A stretch of DNA of 64,000 nt from positions 1 to 64,000 of the forward strand of contig JALUTY010000096.1 in the NCBI GenBank assembly GCA_027021615.1, read 5' to 3'. Of the stretch, positions 53,225 through 60,899 are shown in pieces (the stretch's first letter is position 1; each line of letters starts with the position of its first letter). The translations under genes were made by a program, and so were the position numbers. This DNA comes from a bacterium. GTDB taxonomy: Bacteria; Desulfobacterota; Deferrisomatia; Deferrisomatales; Deferrisomataceae. The notes beneath the pieces are model-generated. The model saw only the letters and a list, made by a program, of their open reading frames with translations, did no database searches and was not told where the DNA came from.

Positions 53225-53479
53225 ATGAGCCGGAAAGAGTTTCTGCTCGGTGTGGGAATGGGCGCGGTGGGGGCGTTGCTGCTCGCGAATCTCCTGCGGC
53301 CCGAGACGCCGGTGGCGTACACCCTGCCCGAGCCTGCGGGCCCGCCGGTGTCCATCTCGGCTGCCGGCGACTCGGCCTGGGCCATCGTGGGCAACCGAGT
53401 GTACTACCTCAGCCTCAAGAGCCGGGGAGAGCTGAAGAACCGGATCATCTACCTGATCGACGACGAGGAGCTCAAATGA
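53225..53479 (+). CDS. small membrane-anchored protein (84 aa)
   Basis: The ATG at 53225 has GGAAGGAGGCGAACCC upstream. The product has an N-terminal hydrophobic segment (KEFLLGVGMGAVGALLLANL), a Pro-rich spacer, and a beta-rich C-terminal part (ISAAGDSAWAIVGNRVYYLS, NRIIYLIDDEEL). No family is recognised. It overlaps the redoxin gene by ATGA, so it is probably its partner in the periplasm. Confidence 0.6.
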   Translation: MSRKEFLLGVGMGAVGALLLANLLRPETPVAYTLPEPAGPPVSISAAGDSAWAIVGNRVYYLSLKSRGELKNRIIYLIDDEELK

Positions 53480-54732
53480 CCCGTCGGGTATCGGGCTGGC
53501 TCCTGGCGCTCCTGGTTGCCTGCCCGGCCCTTGCCCGCGAGGTCCCACCGGCGAGGCTGCGGGTGGGCGACGTGCTTCCCCCGCTGGCGGGGGTGGACCT
53601 GGCCGGCCGGCCGGTGACGTTGAAGGACCTGGCCGGGGACGGGGCCGTGGTCCTGTCGTTCTGGTCGGTCCACTGCCGGGACTGCGTGCGGGAGCTGGAC
53701 GATCTGCGACTTGTGGGCCGGGAGTTCCAGGGCGAGGACCTGACCCTGGTGGCCGTGAACACCGACTCGGGCCTGCCGCTCAACCGGATCGCCGGGTTCG
53801 TGCGGAGGTACGAGGCGGCCCGGGGCTCGCTGGGGGTGGCTCACCTTCTGGATCGGGACGCCGCCATCCTCCGGTCGCTGGGCATCCGGTACATCCCTTT
53901 GCTGGTGGTGGCCGATCGGACCGGTCGGATCACGGCCCTGGTGTCCGGCTACCGGCAGGGGGACCGGGAGCTCCTGGGCCGTGCCCTGGAAGAGGGCACC
54001 GTGGCGTTGGGCGCCTGGGGAACCGGGCTGCGGGCTCGCCTGGTCACCCTGCTGCGCGGCCAGGGGACGGGCGGCGGTGTGGAGTGGGGAAGCTTCCGGG
54101 TGGAGGCGGAGCTGCCCCGGTTCGGCCTGTACGACGCCTCGGGCTGGATCGCCGATCCGGTCGGCCGGGCCGACCGGCAGAGCGAGTCACGCCGGGTCGA
54201 AGGGGTGGTGGCCGACCGGCTGCGGGTGGCCCTGGCCCAGGAGGCCCTGGCGAGCGTGGGGGTGCGGCTCCCGGGCCCGAACGCGGCAGCGCGGCTCGGC
54301 GAGGGGATCCGGGTTCCGGAGAGCCCCCTGGCGGGTGACGGCCGGTGGGCGCGGCTGTACGCCGACCTGGCGTTCGACGGCCTGTACCGCGAGGAGGATC
54401 GCCAGGCCCTTTGGACCGGGGACGTGTACCGGGCCGGCATGGTGGGGGACGTGGACCTGGGCAGGCTCCGGGCCAGGCTGAAGAACCTGGATCTCCCGAC
54501 GGAGCCGAGCACCATCCGGCTCGAGGTGGTGACCGACTTCGACTTCAAGGCCCGGGCGGTGCTCGAGGAGCTCCGGAGGGTCTCGTACCGGCTCCAGCAG
54601 GTGCGGGGGGAGGACCTGCTCTATTACGGCACCCCTGAGCAGCTGGCGACCGAGATCCGGGGGCTCTCCCTTGGCCTGCGGATCTTTGCGGAGCCCCTGG
54701 GCGAAGATCGGGTTCGGGTGGAACTCTTCTGA
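53476..54732 (+). CDS. secreted thioredoxin-like (TlpA/AhpC-type) protein with extra C-terminal domain
   Basis: This 418-residue exported protein has a signal peptide (MTRRVSGWLLALLVACPALA). A redoxin domain covers about residues 25-160: LRVGDVLPPLAGVDLAGRPV, VVLSFWSVHCRDCVRELDDL (CxxC active site), [20 protein letters not shown]. The remaining ~250 residues contain VEGVVADRLRVALAQEALAS and IRLEVVTDFDFKARAVLEEL and are not recognised; they resemble flagellar or secretion assembly beta domains only loosely. It probably reduces or isomerises disulfides or carries electrons in the periplasm. Confidence 0.7.
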   Translation: MTRRVSGWLLALLVACPALAREVPPARLRVGDVLPPLAGVDLAGRPVTLKDLAGDGAVVLSFWSVHCRDCVRELDDLRLVGREFQGEDLTLVAVNTDSGLPLNRIAGFVRRYEAARGSLGVAHLLDRDAAILRSLGIRYIPLLVVADRTGRITALVSGYRQGDRELLGRALEEGTVALGAWGTGLRARLVTLLRGQGTGGGVEWGSFRVEAELPRFGLYDASGWIADPVGRADRQSESRRVEGVVADRLRVALAQEALASVGVRLPGPNAAARLGEGIRVPESPLAGDGRWARLYADLAFDGLYREEDRQALWTGDVYRAGMVGDVDLGRLRARLKNLDLPTEPSTIRLEVVTDFDFKARAVLEELRRVSYRLQQVRGEDLLYYGTPEQLATEIRGLSLGLRIFAEPLGEDRVRVELF

Positions 54733-54764
54733 TACCGAGTTGCGTTCAAACCGAGAGCCTTCGG

Positions 54765-54985
54765 GGGACGGGGCAACGGACCTGCCCCCGGCCGGGCGCG
54801 AAGCCGGGCATAAGATTCGCCGCGCAGGCACGGCGCTGAAAAGCTGTTTCACGACAACTCGTCGGTGGAATCCGAACCATTTCGTGGTCCGAGCGTCCGA
54901 GGCGCCGCGCGGCGAGCTAAGGGGCCGCGCCCGGCTCTTCGGCAGGCCCCTTGCCCTTCCGAGCAGGGAGCAATAGCGCCTGGTT
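54765..54985. repeat. large dispersed intergenic element, copy
   Basis: It shares GGGGCAACGGACCTGCC, GGCCGGGCGCGAAGCCGGGC, ATAAGATTCGCCGCGCAGGC and AACCATTTCGTGGTCCGA with copies at 41090-41215 and 63045-63225. It separates the redoxin and larE genes; the 54733-55012 stretch has no gene. Confidence 0.7.
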
Positions 54986-55012
54986 ATCCGCTGGGGTAAT
55001 AACTTGCAGAGC

Positions 55013-55840
55013 ATGCCACTAGCCGAGAAGGAGCGCCGTCTGCAGGCCATTCTCCAGGACATGGGGGGAGTGGTCATCGGGTTCTCCGGGGGGGTGGACT
55101 CGAGCTACCTCTATGCCGCGGCCGTCGAGGTCCTGGGCGAGCGAGCCTTGGGCGTGACGGCCGTGTCCGACACCTACCCCGAGCGGGAGCGGCGCGAGGC
55201 CGAGGCCCTGGCCCGGGCCCTGGACGGGCGCCATCGCCTGATCGTGAGCGAGGAGCTGGACCTGCCCGCGTTCACCCGCAACCCCCCGGACCGGTGCTAC
55301 CACTGCAAGCGGGAGCTCTTCGGGAAGCTCCTTGAGGTGGCCCGGGAAGAGGGGCTCCCGTGGGTGGCCGACGGCACCAACGCCGACGACCGGTCCGACC
55401 ACCGTCCCGGACGACGGGCCGCCCGGGAGCTGGGGGTGCGAAGCCCCCTGGAGGAGGCGGGCCTGACCAAGCACGACATCCGCGAGCTGTCGCGCCGGCG
55501 GGGGCTCCCCACCTGGGACAAGCCGGCCATGGCGTGCCTTTCGTCGCGGTTTCCCTACGGCACCCCCATCACCCGGCCCGAGGTGGCCCGGGTGGGCCGG
55601 GCCGAGGAGGGGCTTCGGGCCCTGGGCCTGCGGGTGCTCCGGGTGCGCCACCACGGCGACGTGGCCCGGATCGAGGTGGGGCCCGACGAGTTCCCCCGCG
55701 TGGCAGGGCTCTTGCGCGGCGAGGTGGTGCGCATCGTGAAAGACGCGGGCTACGCCTATGTGGCCCTGGACCTCCAGGGGTACCGCACCGGCGCCATGAA
55801 CGAGGTCCTGTCACCGGACGAGCGGGAAGACTCCCCATGA
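55013..55840 (+). CDS. larE: ATP-dependent sacrificial sulfur transferase LarE
   Basis: This 275-residue PP-loop enzyme starts MPLAEKERRLQAILQDMGGV; a TTG at 55004 is an alternative. It has VVIGFSGGVDSSYLYAAAVE (PP-loop), DRCYHCKRELFGKL, VADGTNADDRSDHRPGRR and PAMACLSSRFPYGTPIT, which holds the Cys sacrificed as sulfur donor in LarE. It adenylates and thiolates the nickel-pincer nucleotide precursor. The stop overlaps larB by ATGA. Confidence 0.92.
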   Translation: MPLAEKERRLQAILQDMGGVVIGFSGGVDSSYLYAAAVEVLGERALGVTAVSDTYPERERREAEALARALDGRHRLIVSEELDLPAFTRNPPDRCYHCKRELFGKLLEVAREEGLPWVADGTNADDRSDHRPGRRAARELGVRSPLEEAGLTKHDIRELSRRRGLPTWDKPAMACLSSRFPYGTPITRPEVARVGRAEEGLRALGLRVLRVRHHGDVARIEVGPDEFPRVAGLLRGEVVRIVKDAGYAYVALDLQGYRTGAMNEVLSPDEREDSP

Positions 55841-56655
55841 CCCGCGACCAGGTGCGAAGGCTGCTGGAGTCGCTGCGGGCAGGGGACACGACCCCCGACG
55901 AGGTCCTCGACGCCCTGGCCGGGCTGCCGTTTCAAGACCTGGGCTTCGCCAAGGTGGACCACCACCGGGGCCTGCGCAAGGGGCTGCCCGAGGTGATCTA
56001 CGGCGCGGGAAAGACCCCCGAGCAGGTGGCCGAGATTTTCGCCCGGCTGGCCGAGCGGTCGCCCACGGTCCTGTGCACCCGGGCCGATCCCGCCGCCTGG
56101 GGGACGGTGCGCAGACGAGTCCCGGACGCCCGCTACCACCCCATAGCCCGCGTGATCGTGCTCCGGCGTGGAGCGGTCGAGCCGAGGGGGCTGGTGGTGG
56201 TGGCCGCGGCAGGGACCTCGGACCTGCCGGTGGCCGAGGAGACGGCCCTCACCCTTGACGCGTTCGGGAGCCGGGTCGAACGGCTCTACGATGTGGGCGT
56301 GGCCGGCCTCCACCGCTTGCTCGCCCACGGCGAGGTGCTACGCAAGGCCCGGTGTGTGGTGGCCGTGGCCGGCATGGAAGGAGCCCTGCCGTCGGTGATC
56401 GGCGGGCTGGTGGCCGTGCCCGTGATCGCCGTGCCCACCAGCGTGGGCTACGGCGCGAGCTTCGGCGGGGTCGCGGCGCTGCTGGCCATGCTGAACTCCT
56501 GCGCCTCCGGCGTGAGCGTGGTCAACATCGACAACGGTTTCGGCGCCGGCTACCAGGCCCACCTGATCAACCGCCTGGCCGAGGGGAGAGGCAGGGACGT
56601 CAACGTGGACGGTTGGAAAGGGAAGGAGGGGAAAGCAAGAGGCGATGAGGTGTGA
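55837..56655 (+). CDS. larB: nickel pincer cofactor biosynthesis protein LarB
   Basis: This 272-residue enzyme carboxylates nicotinic acid adenine dinucleotide to pyridinium-3,5-biscarboxylic acid mononucleotide. It has GFAKVDHHRGLRKGLPEVIY, YGAGKTPEQVAEIFARLAE, GLVVVAAAGTSDLPVAEETA, EGALPSVIGGLVAVPVIAVP, PTSVGYGASFGGVAALLAML and CASGVSVVNIDNGFGAGYQA, all typical of the LarB/PurE-like fold. It is coupled to larE; the nickel-inserting LarC and the LarA racemase are not in the window. Confidence 0.93.
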   Translation: MTRDQVRRLLESLRAGDTTPDEVLDALAGLPFQDLGFAKVDHHRGLRKGLPEVIYGAGKTPEQVAEIFARLAERSPTVLCTRADPAAWGTVRRRVPDARYHPIARVIVLRRGAVEPRGLVVVAAAGTSDLPVAEETALTLDAFGSRVERLYDVGVAGLHRLLAHGEVLRKARCVVAVAGMEGALPSVIGGLVAVPVIAVPTSVGYGASFGGVAALLAMLNSCASGVSVVNIDNGFGAGYQAHLINRLAEGRGRDVNVDGWKGKEGKARGDEV

Positions 56656-56757
56656 AAAGTGGAAAAATTTTTCCCTCAACTTGAAGGGGGGGGACCGGGT
56701 ATGTGGAAGACTCGTTGATCTGGAGCCGAAAATCGATCGTAGGTCCTCTTTGTTGTG

Positions 56758-56773
56758 TGGCATGGAATCTGCA
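56758..56773 (+). promoter_or_regulatory. sigma-54 promoter of the PEP-CTERM gene
   Basis: TGGCATGGAATCTGCA is a perfect fit to TGGCAYG-N4-YTGCA. Start is near 56785, 47 bases before the ATG. PEP-CTERM/exosortase loci are known to use a sigma-54 activator (PrsR type), which fits. Confidence 0.7.
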
Positions 56774-56831
56774 TCTTTCCTCCCCAATACGGAGATGCCC
56801 CCGTGTGGGCGCGCAGCGAAGGAGGCTGAGG

Positions 56832-57641
56832 ATGCGGAGTACGCGACTCGTCGCGTTGGTGGTTGTGAGTGGGATGCTGGCCCCGGCGGCGGGATGGGCG
56901 AGCATCGTAAGCTTTCAGAGGGAGTTCAGGGTAGACGGAAAGGACGGCGCGAACGCCACCCTCCCGGCCGAACCGAGCAATACCCCGAGCGTCGTGTTCA
57001 CGGATCTCTCCGATGGGGTCGAGATTAAGATGGATCTCGGCAGCATGGCGAGGGGAAACGATAACTATCAGTATTACGTCCGGAACTGGTTGTTCAACTA
57101 TTCCGGTGATGCCACAGATCTGGAGTTCCAGTACCTTTCCGACAAGAGCCATTCGTACACCCAGGCCGCCAACGTTCAGACCGGAGATTTTTCGGCTCCC
57201 GTGGCGTTCTCGGACGGCGGAGTGACCCGAAGCGCGCCGGTGAACGAGGTGGGCAATGGAGGAGGCGACGTCACCGGGGCTTTGGGAACGTTTGATATCC
57301 TGTTCGATTTCGCATTTCCTGACGACGGCCCTTGGAATTCTAAAAGTCAATATGAGTTCGACGTGGGCGAGTACGTGACCTACAAGGTCACCTCCTCGGG
57401 CAGCCACACCCCGCGGGCCGCGGACTTCATGTTTCCCAGCGAAGACGGTACCGCCATGTCGGCGGTGGGCATCTGGCCCTCGTGCGAGAACTACGAGGTA
57501 TGGTACACCGCCGACGCCCCCAACGTGGTCCCGGAGCCGGGGACCATGGTGCTCCTGGGCACGGGCCTCCTGGGCATCGGGGCTTGGGGGCGCCGACAGC
57601 GACGGTCGGGGGCGCCAAAAAAGGGGGGGACGAAGACCTGA
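56832..57641 (+). CDS. PEP-CTERM sorting-signal secreted protein
   Basis: This 269-residue protein has a signal peptide (MRSTRLVALVVVSGMLAPAA), a beta-rich extracellular body (IVSFQREFRVDG, QYYVRNWLFNYSGDATDLEF) and a C-terminal sorting motif VPEPGTMVLLGTGLLGIG followed by a basic tail GRRQRR. Exosortase would cleave and anchor or release it, usually linked to exopolysaccharide export. AAGGAGGCTGAGG precedes the ATG. The body GC is lower in places (57040-57180) than its neighbours. Exosortase itself is not in the window. Confidence 0.85.
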   Translation: MRSTRLVALVVVSGMLAPAAGWASIVSFQREFRVDGKDGANATLPAEPSNTPSVVFTDLSDGVEIKMDLGSMARGNDNYQYYVRNWLFNYSGDATDLEFQYLSDKSHSYTQAANVQTGDFSAPVAFSDGGVTRSAPVNEVGNGGGDVTGALGTFDILFDFAFPDDGPWNSKSQYEFDVGEYVTYKVTSSGSHTPRAADFMFPSEDGTAMSAVGIWPSCENYEVWYTADAPNVVPEPGTMVLLGTGLLGIGAWGRRQRRSGAPKKGGTKT

Positions 57642-57663
57642 GGACGCCAACGCAGGCAACCGT

Positions 57664-57693
57664 GAGGGGCCTCCCGTGCGGGGGCCTTTTTTT
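57664..57693 (+). terminator. intrinsic terminator after the PEP-CTERM gene
   Basis: A G/C-rich stem (CCTCCCG...CGGGGG with one GU pair) is followed by TTTTTTT at 57687-57693. Confidence 0.65.
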
Positions 57694-57812
57694 GTGCCTG
57701 GCGCGCCGGCTGGCTGGCTCGTAAAGTGTCGGGGTGGGGCGGTCGACAACGGACGGATAGGGCACTCGTCTGGGGGCCTCCGGGGCTTGCGCGGCAGGGA
57801 GGAGCACGGGTC

Positions 57813-60107
57813 ATGAGACAGATGGGTCAGCGGTTCCGGAGCGGATTCCCCGGGTGGGGAACCGTGTGCGCGGTCTTGCTGGTGCTCGTGGCCTGTTCAG
57901 GAGGGCCTGCCGAGAAGGCCCGGGAGCACCGGCAGCGAGCCGAAACGTTCGTGCGGCAGGGCAAGTACCGGGAGGCTGCGGTGGAGTACCAGGCCGCTCT
58001 TCAGAACGCCCCCTCCGACCCGGACCTGCTGTACGGGTTTGCGCAGGTGCTCCGGGCCCAGGGGGAGCAGGGAGAGTACCGAAAGATCCTCGGCAAGGTG
58101 CTGGAGGCGGATCCGAGGCACCGGGGGGCGACGTTGGAGATGGCGTCGTTCTTTTTGGCCGCCCGTGCGTACGGGCGTGCCGAGGACCTTGTGAACCGGG
58201 TGCTGGATCAGCAACCCTCTGATTCCCAGGCCTGGTTGCTTCATGCTCGGGCGCTCACCGGGCTCGGCCGGACCGACGAAGCGGAACAGGCATGGAACAA
58301 GGTCCTGGAGTTGGGGCTGCCAAACGCGCGGGCCTGGGCGATGGCGGCGGATTTCTTCAGCCGAACCGGCCAAGCTCAGAGAGCCCTCGACCTTCTGGAG
58401 AAGGGGATCGCCTCGTTCCCGGACGAGCCCACCCTATGGCTCGCCAAGGCAGGCCTGCTGGTGCGCCTGGGCCGCGAGGACGAGGCCGAGACGGTTCTCG
58501 CCTCGTGCCGGAAACGGTTTCCCCGGGCAGCCAGGGTACGCGGAGCGTGGGCGAAGTTGCTGGTCCGAAGGGGCCGGGTGGGGGAGGCCGTGGCGTTCCT
58601 GCGACGCTCGGTGGAGGACGCCGGGGACGACCCGGCCGTGTTCGTGCCGATGGTGCTGCGAGCCGCCGACGTGCTGGTGCCCATCGGGCGGCTCCAGGAA
58701 GCGGCCGAGCTCTTAGAGGGGGCCAGGAAGCGGGCACCGGAGGACCCGAGCCTCGCTGCCGGCCTGGCGGACGTGTGGATCAGCCTCGGGCGCACCCGGG
58801 AGGTCCGGGAGCTGCTGCCCCTGGCAGCCAAAGCGGATCCTGCCGGTAGGACCGGTGCCCTGCTGGAGGCGCGGATGTACCTGGCGGAAGGGCTGGCGCC
58901 TCGGGCTCGCTTCGTGTTGGAGCCGCTTCTCGCCCGCGGGGACCTTGGCGTTGACCTCCACTACCTCTATGGGAGGGCTCTCGCATCGATGCGAAGGTGG
59001 GTCGACGCGCGTCGCGAGTTTCTGCTGGTGCTCGATCGGGTACCCAATCACGTGCTGGCCCGACTCGACTACGCCAATTTGTTGGCCAAGCTGGGGGATC
59101 GGCAGGGGGCCCTGGAGCAGCTCGACCGGTTGCCTCCGGCCGCGCGCAAGAGTTCGCGGGCCGAGCTGCTGCGAGCGAGGGTTCTCATCGCTCTGGGTAG
59201 GCTGAAGGAAGCCAGGTCGGTGGTAGACCGGCTGCGCTCGGAGGCGCCGGACAACGCGGTGCTGATGGCCTTGGAGGGCGATCTCGCCCTGGCTTCCGGG
59301 AGATTGAGAAAAGCACTGACCTGGTACCGGAAGGCCCAGAAGCAGAGCCCCTCCGCGTTCGAGCCGGTTCTGGCTGAGGCGCGGGTGTTGTACCGGTTGG
59401 GACAGCCGGTGAGGAAGATTGCGGAGGTTCTCGATGCATATCAACAGAGAGCCCGGGAGACCCCCTTCGTGCTGAACTTCCTGGCGCGGCTCTATCTGGA
59501 GACGGGCGATCTGGCACAGGCCGCACGGGTCGTGGACCGTAGCCTGTTGGTGGAGCCCAACTACTGGGAAACGCGGTACCTCAAGGCGCGGCTGGCGTTG
59601 GCCCAGGGCGAGCGAGCCAAGGCCATCGGTGAGCTGGAGCAAGCGATCCGCCTGGCCCCCTCGGAGCCCACCGCCTACAACGAGCTGGCAGCCCTGTATC
59701 GGGAGGAGGGGGACTCCACCAAGGCCGAGGAGCTGTACCGGCGGCTGTTGGAGGAGAACCCCCGGGAGCCAATCACCAGCAACAACCTGGCCACGCTCTT
59801 GCTGGAGACGGGGCGCGAGAAGGAGGCATTGGTGTTGGCCCGCATCGCAGTGGCCGGAGCCCCTTCCGAGCCTCGCGTCATGGACACCCTGGGTTGGGCG
59901 CTGCATCGGACAGGTCGCGTGGAAGAGGCCACGAATTGGCTGCGGAAGGCCGCGGGGATGCTGCCGGATGCTCCGGAGGTGCTGTTCCACTACGCGGAGA
60001 ACCTTCGTGCCAGGGGGGCCGAGGCCGAGGCGAGAAAGGTCGCCAAAAAGGTCAAGGCGTTGGCGCCGGACTCCGAGTACGCGGCCCAACTCGCCGCTTG
60101 GAAGTGA
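57813..60107 (+). CDS. PrsT-like TPR lipoprotein of the PEP-CTERM system
   Basis: This 764-residue protein has an N-terminal lipobox (CAVLLVLVACSGG) and then about 18-20 tetratricopeptide repeats over the full length, e.g. GKYREAAVEYQAALQNAPSD, GRTDEAEQAWNKVLELG, GDSTKAEELYRRLLEENPRE, GRVEEATNWLRKAAGMLPDA. The length, lipid anchor and position beside a PEP-CTERM gene match PrsT, a scaffold thought to assist exopolysaccharide/exosortase processes. GGGAGGAGCACGGGTC precedes the ATG at 57813. Confidence 0.8.
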   Translation: MRQMGQRFRSGFPGWGTVCAVLLVLVACSGGPAEKAREHRQRAETFVRQGKYREAAVEYQAALQNAPSDPDLLYGFAQVLRAQGEQGEYRKILGKVLEADPRHRGATLEMASFFLAARAYGRAEDLVNRVLDQQPSDSQAWLLHARALTGLGRTDEAEQAWNKVLELGLPNARAWAMAADFFSRTGQAQRALDLLEKGIASFPDEPTLWLAKAGLLVRLGREDEAETVLASCRKRFPRAARVRGAWAKLLVRRGRVGEAVAFLRRSVEDAGDDPAVFVPMVLRAADVLVPIGRLQEAAELLEGARKRAPEDPSLAAGLADVWISLGRTREVRELLPLAAKADPAGRTGALLEARMYLAEGLAPRARFVLEPLLARGDLGVDLHYLYGRALASMRRWVDARREFLLVLDRVPNHVLARLDYANLLAKLGDRQGALEQLDRLPPAARKSSRAELLRARVLIALGRLKEARSVVDRLRSEAPDNAVLMALEGDLALASGRLRKALTWYRKAQKQSPSAFEPVLAEARVLYRLGQPVRKIAEVLDAYQQRARETPFVLNFLARLYLETGDLAQAARVVDRSLLVEPNYWETRYLKARLALAQGERAKAIGELEQAIRLAPSEPTAYNELAALYREEGDSTKAEELYRRLLEENPREPITSNNLATLLLETGREKEALVLARIAVAGAPSEPRVMDTLGWALHRTGRVEEATNWLRKAAGMLPDAPEVLFHYAENLRARGAEAEARKVAKKVKALAPDSEYAAQLAAWK

Positions 60108-60180
60108 ACGCCAGGGCACACGCCACGACGCGGCCCCGCCGGCGAATTCCTCCCGGGTCGCACGGTCTCCCGGTGACGGC

Positions 60181-60642
60181 TCAGATGGCGGGCCCCCCTG
60201 AGCCGGACCCGTCGTTCGGCCTCTGTACCGGCGGGCACCCTTGGGCGCGGGTCACCCGGGCGATCCAGTCCTTGTCCAGGGGGCGGGGCTTCCCGGCCTG
60301 GTGGTCGAACCGCACCTGCACGCTCTCGGCTCGGGCCACCACCCGGCCGTTGCCGGTGCGGGCCTCATACTCGAACGCCCAGCTCGTCCTTCCCACCCAG
60401 ATCACCCGTATCCCCACCTCCAGGGTCTCGCCATACACCACCGGGCTCAGATAGTCGCACCGGATCGAGGCGACCAGAAAGTCGAGATCCCCGATGCCCC
60501 GGGCGTCGAACACCTCTTCGTAGTACCGGGCCCGGGCGGTCTCGAGGTACGTGAAGTACACCGCATTGTTCACGTGGCCCAGGGGGTCGATGTCCCGCCA
60601 CCGCACCTGGATCCTGGCCATCACCGGGAACCGTTCGTCCAT
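60181..60642 (-). CDS. 4HBT-fold acyl-CoA thioesterase (YbgC-like)
   Basis: This 153-residue hot-dog protein has RIQVRWRDIDPLGHVNNAVY (catalytic Asp in DxxGHVNN), FTYLETARARYYEEVF, SIRCDYLSPVVYGETLEVGI and GNGRVVARAESVQVRFD. It hydrolyses acyl-CoA or acyl-ACP thioesters. The first ATG at 60642 is used. It runs opposite to its neighbours and is probably monocistronic. Confidence 0.85.
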   Translation of the reverse strand: MDERFPVMARIQVRWRDIDPLGHVNNAVYFTYLETARARYYEEVFDARGIGDLDFLVASIRCDYLSPVVYGETLEVGIRVIWVGRTSWAFEYEARTGNGRVVARAESVQVRFDHQAGKPRPLDKDWIARVTRAQGCPPVQRPNDGSGSGGPAI

Positions 60643-60725
60643 GACTTACTCCTGACGTTGTTGGGGGAGCCCCGATCCTACCAGAGCCGGCTCCTCACCG
60701 CCCATTCTTGCCGTTGTCCTCCGGC

Positions 60726-60753
60726 TAATGCCGGGGAAGATCCGCGCCGATAA
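60726..60753 (+). promoter_or_regulatory. sigma-28 (FliA) promoter candidate of the chemoreceptor gene
   Basis: GCCGATAA at 60746-60753 is a perfect sigma-28 -10 element. TAATGCCG lies upstream with a 12-base gap, a weak -35 match. It is 147 bases before the chemoreceptor ATG; part of this stretch belongs to a dispersed repeat, so chance is possible. Confidence 0.35.
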
Positions 60754-60769
60754 CACCGGAGAACCGTTC

Positions 60770-60850
60770 GATGTGCGGCGGCAGGCGGCCTGCCCGGCTT
60801 CGCGCCCGGGTCCCTTGCCCTGCCCCCCAGAGAAACGAGCCTATTTTGTC
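60770..60850. repeat. dispersed element, inverted copy
   Basis: GGCCTGCCCGGCTTCGCGCC, GGTCCCTTGCCCTGCC and CAGAGAAACGAGCC are the reverse complement, with differences, of 63010-63100 and of 54775-54800. Confidence 0.6.
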
Positions 60851-60899
60851 GTCGGGTCAGTAAGGGCGAGCCTGGGGGCTCAGCGGGAGGAGAAACACC

